Shown here: positions 23,665 through 31,299 of the stretch, in pieces
Position numbering within the stretch: position 1 is the stretch's first letter
Layout of the letters: the number at the start of each line of letters is the position of its first letter
NCBI GenBank assembly: GCA_902802795.1
Contig: CADCNI010000015.1
Location: 1-64,000 of the forward strand
Length of the DNA stretch: 64,000 nucleotides
Reading direction: 5' to 3'
DNA from: an uncultured Ruminococcus sp.
GTDB lineage: Bacteria > Bacillota > Clostridia > Oscillospirales > Acutalibacteraceae
The notes under the pieces: generated by a model
Told to the model about the DNA's origin: nothing
Database searches by the model: none
Seen by the model: only the letters and a program-made list of their open reading frames with translations
Made by a program: the position numbers and the translations under genes

Positions 23665-26208
23665 TTATCCTACCGCTACGGGTACTGTTGTCGTTGTTGT
23701 TTCCACTGAAGTAGTAGTTTTTGAAGTTTTGGACGTCGTTTTAGAAGTTTTAGACGTTGTTTGGGATGTTTTGCCTGTCGTTTTGGACGTTTTTTCTGAA
23801 GAAGAAGAGGAAGAGGAAGTCGTCGAAGCAGTTGTAGACGCAGTAGTCGTCGTCTCAAACGCCCTTGCATTCTCCAATAGCGCCGTATAGGACTTTGTCA
23901 TCGTTCCACCGCCATGCAAAGGACAAATCGGCATGGCGGTATTTCTTGAATAATAACCGGTTGCCGTCGAGGGACAGTTGGAACTGGCCAGACCGCCTGA
24001 AATGAGACAATACTGCCGTCTTACCACATTATCACTCAAGTCAAAGCTCTTGGAACTAAGACCCTTATGCGCCGCTTTCATAACGTACGTCCATGCCTGT
24101 GTCGCGTAGTTGACGCTGGTATATTCCAGTTTCTTGTTGTCGGCGTAACCAAACCAGCAAGCGCCCACATAATAAGGAGTGCCGCCGCAGAAATAACGGT
24201 CCTTGTTGTCACTGGTGGTACCCGTCTTGCCAAAAGTATCAAAGCCGGAAATCTTCGCTCTGCGTGCAGTACCGTTGGAACCGTTGACAGGAGCCAGCAG
24301 CATTCTGTTCATTATGGAGGCGGACTCCGATTTCATCACGCGCACGCCTCTTGCAGAAGTATTCTCCAGCACAGTATTGCCCTGCTGGTCAGTGACAAGC
24401 GAATAAGAAGCGGGGGAATAATAGATGCCGCCGCTGCCAAACATGACATAGGCCGACGCCATTTCCAAAACCGTCACGCCGTCAGTCAAAGCACCCACGG
24501 ACATCGGCGCAAGGTTGTTGTCTTTCTCATTGAGTTTGATGGAGAGTCGTTCTGTGAGGAATTTATAACTCTGCTGAGGCGACATGTAGCGCACGATTCT
24601 GGCAGCCACGCAGTTGGCGGAAACTTCCAAACCCTTGACCACCGGAATGTTGCCGCGATATCTGCGGCTGTCGTTTCTCGGCCACTGGATGGTTTTGCCG
24701 TTGTCGCGAATAGTCATCTGCGCGTCGGTGACAGGAGTGGAGAATTCGATGACGCCCAGTTCCACTGCCAGTCCATAAGCACTCAGCGGCTTGATAGCGG
24801 AACCCGGCTGTCTCCGCGATTGAGAAGCATGATTCTGAAGTCGATTCGCGGTTTTTTCGCCGCGTCCGCCGACGATGGCTTTCAGCTCGCCTTCATAATT
24901 CAAAATGGCAATCGCACACTGCGGCTGCACCGAACGCGGGAATTTCTTCCAGTATTCGGTATTGTTGCCGGTCTTATTCTTAAATATCGCTTCCGCTTTA
25001 TTCTGGAGATCAACATTTACATTGGCAAAGATATTGAAACCGCCGTTGTACATCTGGAATCTGGCTTCACTTTCGGTCAGACCGTTGCGCTTTTGCAGAT
25101 CGTTGACAATGTCGGTAAAGATCTGCTCGGTGTACCAGCTCCAATAGGTTGTCGCGGCATTCTGGTTTTTTGCTTCCGTATTCAGACGGGAGATATAATC
25201 ATCTGCCTTGGCTTCTTCATACTCTTCCTGCGTAATAAATCCGTTTTCATACATTTTCTTCAGCACATAGCGCTGACGTTTCTGGTTCTCATCGGGATGA
25301 TAAAACGGATTGTACAGCGAGGGGTACTTGGTGATGCCGACAATGGCCGCCGATTCGGACAGACTCAGATCCTTGGCATCCTTGCCGAAATAAGTCTGCG
25401 CCGCAGTCTGAATGCCGTTGCAGCCGTTGCCCAGCGCGATAACATTCAGGTACGATTCAAGAATCTGGGGCTTGGTGTATTTCTTTTCCAGTTCAAGCGC
25501 CTTGAAGATTTCCTTGAGCTTTCGGTTGACGCTGTGGGCATCCTCTTTAGTGACGTTTTTGATGAGCTGCTGCGTGATGGTCGAGCCGCCGCGGTCGGAT
25601 TTGGTCAGATTGAGGAACATATTGGCAAACGCGAAGGTGGTACTCTTCCAGTCCACGCCGTGATGTTTCCAGAAACGCTCATCCTCTACCGCGACGATAG
25701 CGTCCTTGGTGTACTGCGTCATCTCGTCGTAGTCAATCCATTCGCGGTTCTCGGTGCCGTGCATTGTCTCGTATTTGATCAGATCACCGCCGCTGTCATA
25801 TGCGTAAATGGTAGTGGTGTAATTCAGCTTAAGCTGCGTCAGGTCGATATCCTTGACGCTCTTGTCGAGGAACGCGAGAACATACACCATAGCTGTAGCG
25901 CCCACAATGCAGCCGGTAATAACGCAAATAAGCAAAATCGTGGCCAGCGTCTTGGCCAGATAGCTGCCGGTTTTCATCATCACTTTCAGCCACAAAGGTC
26001 TTGAGGATTTCCTGCTCTCCACGCTGTCCGCTTCCGATCGCCTGACAGCCAGTCCGTTTCTTCTGGCGGAAACAGAAGAACGTCCCGATAATACGGTTTC
26101 CGATCCGCTCTTTAGGGAATCTACGCCTTTTCTGACGCCATCGGCCGCCTTTTCCACGCCGTCTTTGATTTTCTTGGAAAAGCTGTCAAATGAGTTTTGA
26201 ACTCCCAT
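23665..26208 (-). CDS. class A penicillin-binding protein (PBP1A type)
   Basis: A bifunctional peptidoglycan synthase of about 847 residues. The start at ATG 26208 was chosen for AGGAGGCG upstream. A basic cytosolic tail (about 90 residues) and one membrane helix are followed by the GT51 glycosyltransferase (VEDERFWKHHGVDWKSTT, RGGSTITQQLIKN) and the transpeptidase (SRRQPGSAIKPL with the SxxK serine, SANCVAAR, and KTGTTSDNKDRYF as the KTG box). The last 75 residues are a Ser/Thr/Lys-rich low-complexity tail built from repeated TSKTT units. That tail is extracellular, probably disordered and perhaps wall-associated. Confidence 0.96.
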   Translation of the reverse strand: MGVQNSFDSFSKKIKDGVEKAADGVRKGVDSLKSGSETVLSGRSSVSARRNGLAVRRSEADSVESRKSSRPLWLKVMMKTGSYLAKTLATILLICVITGCIVGATAMVYVLAFLDKSVKDIDLTQLKLNYTTTIYAYDSGGDLIKYETMHGTENREWIDYDEMTQYTKDAIVAVEDERFWKHHGVDWKSTTFAFANMFLNLTKSDRGGSTITQQLIKNVTKEDAHSVNRKLKEIFKALELEKKYTKPQILESYLNVIALGNGCNGIQTAAQTYFGKDAKDLSLSESAAIVGITKYPSLYNPFYHPDENQKRQRYVLKKMYENGFITQEEYEEAKADDYISRLNTEAKNQNAATTYWSWYTEQIFTDIVNDLQKRNGLTESEARFQMYNGGFNIFANVNVDLQNKAEAIFKNKTGNNTEYWKKFPRSVQPQCAIAILNYEGELKAIVGGRGEKTANRLQNHASQSRRQPGSAIKPLSAYGLAVELGVIEFSTPVTDAQMTIRDNGKTIQWPRNDSRRYRGNIPVVKGLEVSANCVAARIVRYMSPQQSYKFLTERLSIKLNEKDNNLAPMSVGALTDGVTVLEMASAYVMFGSGGIYYSPASYSLVTDQQGNTVLENTSARGVRVMKSESASIMNRMLLAPVNGSNGTARRAKISGFDTFGKTGTTSDNKDRYFCGGTPYYVGACWFGYADNKKLEYTSVNYATQAWTYVMKAAHKGLSSKSFDLSDNVVRRQYCLISGGLASSNCPSTATGYYSRNTAMPICPLHGGGTMTKSYTALLENARAFETTTTASTTASTTSSSSSSSEKTSKTTGKTSQTTSKTSKTTSKTSKTTTSVETTTTTVPVAVG

Positions 26209-26526
26209 TAAAATATCGCCTCCTGCAATTTTGGATATGCCTGTCGCACCGGGTTCCAACCCGTCTGCCTATGTATCTGCCAAGAACAGATCCCGCAGCA
26301 TAGTTCAGACAGCAACAGAACCAATATGGAGCTCTTATGTAAAACTTTCATCTAAACTATTATAACATAAAAAAACAATACTTGTATAGTATTCTCAAAT
26401 ATTTAATATTTTTGTAACCATCGTAAAAATTTTTCAAAAATAAGTATCAAAAAACATTAAAACGACCATAATTCTCTATGGAAGCCTCGTTTCATTGCTG
26501 ATGTCATTTCTAAAGGAGAAAAGAAT
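26209..26526. other. intergenic region between PBP1A and BofC-like genes
   Basis: 318 bases, AT-rich in its right half. It must contain the divergent promoters of both genes. No confident -35/-10 pair, repeat or RNA was recognised. Confidence 0.4.
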
Positions 26527-26898
26527 ATGAACAAAAAAGCTCTTTTTCCGCTCTTTCTGTCTTTTGCTGCGTTTTCCGCCTCGGTATATTCGCTCGCTTC
26601 AGCGGCTGCTTACCGTCCGCCCGTCAATCATGCGGATGCTCCGTTGTCCGCACAGCACCCGGCGATACTATCCCCTTCCGACGAAGCGTTCGGGGTCAAG
26701 GTAATCAGGCTCTACCACGGAAGCATTGGCGTTTTCACAGGAGACGCCGCCGTTCCCGATGAGCTATGGCCCGCCGATCTTTCCGCCCTGCCAGACGACG
26801 CGGTCGCGCGCTTGAAGAAAGGAATCTGCGTGCGCAGCCGCGAGGAATATCTGAATTATATAGAGGATTTTTCCGGCAGCCAATGGGATGAGGAATAA
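26527..26898 (+). CDS. secreted BofC C-terminal-domain-like protein
   Basis: A 123-residue protein with a signal peptide or N-terminal anchor (KALFPLFLSFAAFSASVYSL) and a C-terminal domain (about 55-118) resembling BofC: FGVKVIRLYHGSIGVFTGD, LPDDAVARLKKGICVRSREE, YLNYIEDFSGS. In Bacillus BofC is an intermembrane-space inhibitor of the SpoIVB protease during sporulation. Many Clostridia have short BofC_C-only proteins like this one whose partner is unknown. A TAAAGGAGAAAAGA site precedes the ATG. SpoIIID and the SASP in the same window fit a sporulation role (inference). Confidence 0.75.
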   Translation: MNKKALFPLFLSFAAFSASVYSLASAAAYRPPVNHADAPLSAQHPAILSPSDEAFGVKVIRLYHGSIGVFTGDAAVPDELWPADLSALPDDAVARLKKGICVRSREEYLNYIEDFSGSQWDEE

Positions 26899-27016
26899 AA
26901 TTCCGCCCACCTCCGTCTTCTTATGCTATAATGCCATCATTATACAACTTTTTCCCGTCCGATGCAACGGTATTTTTTTGAATATTTTTTATTTTTTCTC
27001 TTTCTCGACAGGAAAC

Positions 27017-27176
27017 TATAGCAATCCAAATAATCAGGGAGACAAAAGGAGGCGATGATGGTGAGTACAGGGCAAGGCGGAGGACGACGGTGGGCTAGCG
27101 CCCACCTAGGACGACAACGCAGCCATGCGCTCACCAGCGCGCCGAACTTGTCTTTTTGTTTGTTTGGATTGCTATA
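27017..27176 (+). mobile_element. MITE-like element, copy A (160 bp, full length)
   Basis: Starts TATAGCAATCCAAA and ends with its exact inverse TTTGGATTGCTATA; weaker inverted similarity continues inward. The central palindrome GGTGGGC-TAGC-GCCCACC can fold. It differs at only two positions from copy C (32989-33148). No transposase is encoded. TA at each end fits TA-target duplication as for IS630/mariner-type elements, supported by copy B. It carries AAAAGGAGG then ATGATG at 27055 and an ORF of 40 codons ending at its right terminus (27177). It sits just downstream of the terminator of the SH3/Ig-like gene. Confidence 0.9.
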
Positions 27177-27188
27177 AACAAAAGAATA

Positions 27189-27227
27189 AATGAGCACAAT
27201 TAGTGCATGTTACTAATCGTGCTCATT
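27189..27227 (-). terminator. terminator of the SH3/Ig-like protein gene
   Basis: Sixteen-base arms with one mismatch (AATGAGCACAATTAGT against ACTAATCGTGCTCATT), followed on the minus strand by a T-rich stretch (TTATTCTTTTGTTT) that runs into MITE copy A. Confidence 0.75.
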
Positions 27228-27265
27228 ATAGTAATAAAATACAGAGTATGCCCCGGTTTTGAGAA

Positions 27266-28738
27266 TCATATTATATAAGTATTTGATACACACTCAATTT
27301 CCCATTTGTTAAATTCGTTGATAAAGCTACCCACAGCACCTGTAGGACTGTCCGAATACTCTGGAAGCATAATATAAACTTGATATTCCGAATGATCATT
27401 CCCAAGTTTTAGGTTTCTTTCCGAATGGGTATCAAAGTTGCAAATTTCCTTTCCGTTCTTGTCTCGTAAAATAACATGAACCTTTGAAATTTGCAATGGC
27501 GTTCCCAATCCCCAAGTATGGATTTTGATATATCCGTTGCCTCTATTAGCATTAAGCTTAACTGTGGTGTATCCGCCCTCATCAATACTGCCTTTTCTTT
27601 TCGTTGTAATGCCAAGGACTTTAATCGTTTTTTTAGTCGAATAACCATCGCCTGTCGTGACTGTAATTGTTGCTGTACCAGCCCTTTTTGCGGTTATCTG
27701 GCCTTTGGAATTTACGCTTAAGACACTTAAAGCTGAACTTTTCCATTTTAACTGATTGGAAACGCCTCTCGTTGTTACACTAAGATTATATATATCTCCA
27801 ACATGCACTTCCTTGTTAAAATTATTCATTGAAATGCCGTTGATCACCACTTTGCAGGTTGCAATTTTACCGTTTGACGTTTTAGCTGTAATTGTTGCTA
27901 CACCGCAACTTTTAGGATAAACCGTCCCATCGTAAACCGTGGCAACATTACTGTTGTTGGTACTCCAAGTCACCTTTTTATTGGATGCATTTGACGGATA
28001 AACTGTTGCGGTTAATTTCTTTGTTTCTACTGTGTTTAATAAAAGACTTATATTTGTGCTGTTCAGAGTAATTTTCGTCGGTTGCACAGCAGGAGGATCT
28101 TTAATCGTAATTTGAGATTGACATTTGCCTTTAAATCCATCGGACATTTCAACTTTAATAGTCCAATTTCCCGTCACATTGCAACGATATCCTATCCAGT
28201 TATTATTGGTCTTTTGGTATGTGGCACTATGTACACGCTTACCACTCGGATTGTAAATGGATAACTTCATTGTACAGGATCTACCGCTATAAGGAATGTT
28301 GTTTTTATCAACAATGCCACTCCATACATAAACCATAGTTCCTTTTGTAAATGTTTCCGATTCACATTTGCTGGCTTCTTGATAAGAATATCCCCTGCCT
28401 TTGGTGGAAGCAAAAAGAGAACCATAAGCTTTATTATTGCCTTGATATTTACAGTAAGTCAAACAAACCCAGCCGGACTTATTGCCGTTACACTTGATAC
28501 TTGAGGTATAGCCCCAATCGCCGGATATCCTGGTTACTTGAAACTTCGTTCCATTAGCAGCCGCACCGACAACGGAATAATTGGTTCCGGCTCCGCTTCT
28601 GACATTTATTCCGTTGCGTTCGTTCACTGTATATATACCATTTGAATAAGATGCCGCTTGGGTCGGCATTGTGAACATTCCAAAGATAAAAAGAAATGCA
28701 AGAAATAACGACGCTGTTTTACCTGATTTAGTTTTCAT
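27266..28738 (-). CDS. secreted protein with bacterial SH3 and Ig-like (BIG2) domains
   Basis: 490 residues from ATG 28738 (AAGGAG nine bases upstream; an in-frame GTG at 28744 is too close). A signal peptide (TASLFLAFLFIFGMFTMPTQ, then AA) is followed by an SH3b domain (about 35-95, GINVRSGAGTNYSVVGAAAN), a beta-rich middle region, then two BIG2 Ig-like domains (about 220-300 and 300-375; TKKLTATVYPSNASNKKVTW and AGTATITVTTGDGYSTK) and a C-terminal beta domain. SH3b suggests binding to peptidoglycan. No catalytic domain or sortase signal is seen. Probably a surface adhesin or wall-associated protein. Confidence 0.85.
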   Translation of the reverse strand: MKTKSGKTASLFLAFLFIFGMFTMPTQAASYSNGIYTVNERNGINVRSGAGTNYSVVGAAANGTKFQVTRISGDWGYTSSIKCNGNKSGWVCLTYCKYQGNNKAYGSLFASTKGRGYSYQEASKCESETFTKGTMVYVWSGIVDKNNIPYSGRSCTMKLSIYNPSGKRVHSATYQKTNNNWIGYRCNVTGNWTIKVEMSDGFKGKCQSQITIKDPPAVQPTKITLNSTNISLLLNTVETKKLTATVYPSNASNKKVTWSTNNSNVATVYDGTVYPKSCGVATITAKTSNGKIATCKVVINGISMNNFNKEVHVGDIYNLSVTTRGVSNQLKWKSSALSVLSVNSKGQITAKRAGTATITVTTGDGYSTKKTIKVLGITTKRKGSIDEGGYTTVKLNANRGNGYIKIHTWGLGTPLQISKVHVILRDKNGKEICNFDTHSERNLKLGNDHSEYQVYIMLPEYSDSPTGAVGSFINEFNKWEIECVSNTYII

Positions 28739-28793
28739 TTTCACAATCTCCTTTGTAGATAGTCAGTAAACCTCATTGAATATAAACCGATAT

Positions 28794-29396
28794 TTACCAC
28801 ACCTTTCCACAACGCGTACATTGATGCGTCTGTCTTACCCTACCATAAGTACCATAATTTTCATAAGGATAAGGAATTCCCAAAGGATCAAAGTAAATAG
28901 AAGTACAACCGCAACTCGGACAATATTCAATTCCAGCTGCTCTGGCTTGCTCCTTGCGTTTATCTTCCTCATCGCTTTCTGCTTTTTTTCTGCGGATAAC
29001 CGAAAGAATTATAAAATAAATGATTCCAATTGCAATCAAATATCCCAATAAAAGCCCGACGGAAGCCAAAAAGCCCGCCGTCTCCATTCTTCCGTCTTCT
29101 GCTAAGGAACCGGTGAAATACATGACAAGCGCTCCGCATACACCATCTGCCCACAGAGGATAACCGAAGTAAACCACAGCGATCAGCACAACCCACATAA
29201 TAAGCGCGGCAAAGAAATTAACGCCATGTCCGTTATTGCACGCATCGGAATGAAGATAGAACACCACAACTGTTACTATCGCATAACTGAACCATCTTAA
29301 AAGCTTACTTATAGCAATCCAAACAAACAAAAAGACAAGTTCGGCGCGCTGGTGAGCACATGGCTGCGTTGTCGTCCTAGGTGGGCGCCAGCCCAC
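28794..29396 (-). CDS. membrane protein with C-terminal zinc ribbon, 5' end interrupted by MITE copy B
   Basis: The surviving frame has two to three membrane helices (IMWVVLIAVVYFGYPLWADG; LASVGLLLGYLIAIGIIYFI), a charged stretch, then a zinc ribbon (CPSCGCTS ... CTRCGKVW). Its first 29 codons come from the MITE. The original start is at ATG 29468 behind AAGGAGGTG; it reads MDDFFDTV and then meets a TAG at the element border. Removing the element plus one TA gives MDDFFDTVLSKLLRWFSYAI in frame, a 180-residue protein. The element supplies AAAAGGAGG and an in-frame GTG (29396) 11 bases later, so translation may restart. Function unknown. Confidence 0.75.
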   Translation of the reverse strand: MGWRPPRTTTQPCAHQRAELVFLFVWIAISKLLRWFSYAIVTVVVFYLHSDACNNGHGVNFFAALIMWVVLIAVVYFGYPLWADGVCGALVMYFTGSLAEDGRMETAGFLASVGLLLGYLIAIGIIYFIILSVIRRKKAESDEEDKRKEQARAAGIEYCPSCGCTSIYFDPLGIPYPYENYGTYGRVRQTHQCTRCGKVW

Positions 29397-29443
29397 CGTC
29401 GTCCTCGCCTCCTTTTGTCTCCCTGATTATTTGGATTGCTATA
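29310..29443 (-). mobile_element. MITE-like element, copy B (134 bp, internal deletion)
   Basis: Same termini as copy A but in opposite orientation. It lacks 26 internal bases between two short GGAGGCGA/GGCGGAGGA-type repeats, so the ATG pair is lost and the AAAAGGAGG is retained. It is inserted in codon 9 of the membrane protein gene, flanked by TA on both sides. Confidence 0.9.
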
Positions 29444-29650
29444 ATACGGTGTCGAAAAAATCATCCATTGCCACTTTCACCTCCTTTTTCACAGAAATTC
29501 AGATATCGCAAAGCATAATAAATGCTTTCAAGGAAACACCAAATATTCTGTGTAACTGTACTTATAGTATATATTATCCATTCGATAATGTCAATAGTCT
29601 GTTTATTATTTTTAATAATATTTTTAGACTGTATTCGGGAGATGATATAC

Positions 29651-29986
29651 ATGAATGATATTTCTAAAATCGTGGGAGCAAGAATTCGTTCCTATCGCCT
29701 ACAACAAGGCTTGACACAAGAGGAATTGGCGGAACTCGCTTCTTTGCATAACACCTATATTGGTCAGGTGGAACGAGGCGAAAAAAACTTAACCATCATA
29801 AGTCTTGAAAAAATATTGTCCGCTCTTGGCATTACTTTTTCTGACTTTTTCGCATATATGCAATCTTCGGATAATAATATCAACACAGCCTCAGAATGTT
29901 ATGAATTAATCAATAAAAAAAGTGAAGAAGAACAAAATATTATAAAAGCAATTCTGCTCAATATAGACCACCTCATGAAAAAATAG
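29651..29986 (+). CDS. XRE-family HTH regulator
   Basis: A 111-residue regulator starting at ATG 29651 behind CGGGAG. The helix-turn-helix covers residues about 8-65 (GARIRSYRLQQGLTQEELAE, LHNTYIGQVERGEKNLTIIS). The motif HNTYIGQVERGEKN is typical of the SinR/restriction-modification controller type. A short helical tail (about 75-111) may dimerise. It is divergent from the MITE-disrupted membrane protein gene, with about 180 bases between the starts, so it may regulate that gene (inference). Confidence 0.88.
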   Translation: MNDISKIVGARIRSYRLQQGLTQEELAELASLHNTYIGQVERGEKNLTIISLEKILSALGITFSDFFAYMQSSDNNINTASECYELINKKSEEEQNIIKAILLNIDHLMKK

Positions 29987-30079
29987 ACCTGTTCCAACCA
30001 TATTCCGCGCCAACTGACATCCCTGCCTTCCGCTGACAAAACTCACTGCATAGCCATTGTCCATGCGGGCGAACAAAAA

Positions 30080-30124
30080 ACAAACGGCAGAGGGGAAATA
30101 ACCTTTTCCCTCTCTGCCGTTTGT
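30080..30124 (-). terminator. terminator of the SASP gene
   Basis: CAAACGGCAGAG(G)GGGAAA pairs with TTTCCCTCTCTGCCGTTTG. On the minus strand it is followed by a run of T (TTTTTTG). Confidence 0.8.
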
Positions 30125-30163
30125 CCGATCACACATTCCGTTCTGACCTCGTGGCCTTATAAT

Positions 30164-30190
30164 GAACGGTTCGTTGAAACGACCGTTTTT
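30164..30190 (+). terminator. small plus-strand terminator
   Basis: AACGGT pairs with ACCGTT around TCGTTGAAACG, followed by six T. It probably ends readthrough from the HTH gene. Confidence 0.6.
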
Positions 30191-30223
30191 TCAACCGATC
30201 AGATGAAATCACAGCGAGAATAA

Positions 30224-30424
30224 TTACTTTACGCTGTTTTCATAGGACTCGATCATCTTTTTGACCATCTGGCCGCCGATGCTGCCCGCTTCTCTGGACG
30301 TGAGGTGGCCGTTATAGCCTTCCTTGAGGTTCACGCCTACTTCGTTGGCAGCTTCCATCTTAAAACGGTCAAGGGCCTCTCTTGCTTCGGGTACGACGAT
30401 TCTGTTACTGGACTTGTTAGACAT
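30224..30424 (-). CDS. alpha/beta-type small acid-soluble spore protein
   Basis: A 66-residue DNA-coating spore protein that protects dormant-spore DNA. The hallmark sequences are present: VPEAREALDRFKMEAANEVG, containing the GPR protease cleavage region (EAANEVGV), and NGHLTSREAGSIGGQMVKKM near the C-terminus. The length is normal for the family. AGAAGGAGTGC precedes the ATG. Expression is expected from the forespore sigma-G; no sigma-G promoter was confidently read. Confidence 0.96.
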   Translation of the reverse strand: MSNKSSNRIVVPEAREALDRFKMEAANEVGVNLKEGYNGHLTSREAGSIGGQMVKKMIESYENSVK

Positions 30425-30529
30425 GATATAAGCACTCCTTCTGTTAATTTCTTTGTTGCATACTCTCCGTGCGCCGGCATTACTATTGTGCGCGGCATAT
30501 GCTGCAATATAACTGGAAGTTTTTGCACG

Positions 30530-30734
30530 AGTGTGAAATGTGAAATTTCATTAGAATGACTTCACTGTGTTACGAGCAAAATAATGATGTAAGTGATAAT
30601 ACATAAGCATAGATGTCAGTTTGTACAAAGGTAGAGGACGGCGCATTTTAACAGTCGTCCTCATTTATAAAAAAAGTGGAAAGGATTTTGATAGAGAAAT
30701 GCAGTAATCACTGCATAATTTCACATTTCACACT
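30530..30734. repeat. inverted-repeat element with GTGTGAAATGTGAAATT arms
   Basis: AGTGTGAAATGTGAAATT (30530-30547) is repeated exactly in inverse at 30717-30734. Between them are a GAGGACG/CGTCCTC hairpin and a small GCAGT-AATC-ACTGC palindrome. A related arrangement of the same GTGAAATGTGAA words occurs at 59357-59473. This is a non-coding repeat family; no ORF is inside. Confidence 0.65.
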
Positions 30735-30827
30735 TCACATTTCACATTAATCGCCATATGTATCACAGTCACATCCGGAGAGAAACAGCGGTTTGATGGG
30801 AAACATCGCTGTGATTTTTTCGGATGG

Positions 30828-31067
30828 TCCTTTTGGGATCCCCTTTTGTCGTGCGGCAAAGGCGAAGCCGAGTAACCGATTCTGACGAATCACCGAATCA
30901 ACGCACCACCTGTACTTTCGCACTCACACCGATCTGATTTGTTCCCTGACGGCCGTTTCCCTGCCGGATGTGAGCAGACACCGCCCAACGCACGGCTGAC
31001 GAAATTCAAACGAAATACCGATTTCCCGAAATCTTTGATTTCTGCGAAATCGGAGATCCCAAAAGGA
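30828..31067. other. structured intergenic segment of unknown nature
   Basis: TCCTTTTGGGATC (30828-30840) is a perfect inverse of GATCCCAAAAGGA (31055-31067), enclosing about 215 bases with internal hairpins (GATTC-TGAC-GAATC, CCGATTTC/GAAATCGG, CGGC/GCCG). Just upstream, ACAGCG/CGCTGTGATTTTTT at 30785-30818 could terminate, and ATCACAG at 30762-30768 could compete for its 3' arm. I found no ORF with a ribosome site and no match to a known RNA class. Promoter-proximal RNA or mobile repeat are both possible. Confidence 0.4.
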
Positions 31068-31191
31068 ACCTCTTTGTGTCTGCAATTCTATTATTTGTCA
31101 ACCATCGGGAAATATACGCAGAAGAATCGGAAAAAAACAATGTATCTTTACTATTTTTTACCATTTTTTGTGCGATTTCCTAATTTTCTCC

Positions 31192-31220
31192 TTGAATTAT
31201 TGCGAACGGCATGATAAAAT
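31192..31220 (+). promoter_or_regulatory. sigma-A promoter of glgA
   Basis: TTGAAT (31192-31197), 17-base spacer, TAAAAT (31215-31220). Confidence 0.7.
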
Positions 31221-31299
31221 GAATACGTAAGCCGATTGTCCGTATTCGATGGGCAATCAGAAATCAGCGAAAGAACATTCGAGTTTAGGAGGACGAAAT

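Noticed and set aside
23676-23870. Leu/Arg-rich ORF opposite the PBP1A tail, and a Val/Glu-rich ORF on the plus strand (23591-23890)
   Set aside because: Both are shadows of the Ser/Thr/Lys repeat tail of PBP1A. Repetitive coding DNA opens all frames, and neither has a ribosome site.
24067-26004. 645-codon plus-strand ORF opposite PBP1A
   Set aside because: Antisense of a well-identified PBP1A gene with all catalytic motifs. The plus-strand product has His/Arg-rich composition and no family signature.
26940-27197. Minus-strand 85-codon ORF across MITE copy A
   Set aside because: It lies almost wholly within the repeat and low-complexity flank and has no ribosome site. The same residues appear in the terD read-through, so it is element sequence rather than a gene.
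30828-31067. tRNA, RNase P, 6S or tmRNA gene
   Set aside because: No cloverleaf, no conserved rnpB or tmRNA core motifs and no flanking promoter-terminator pair could be matched.
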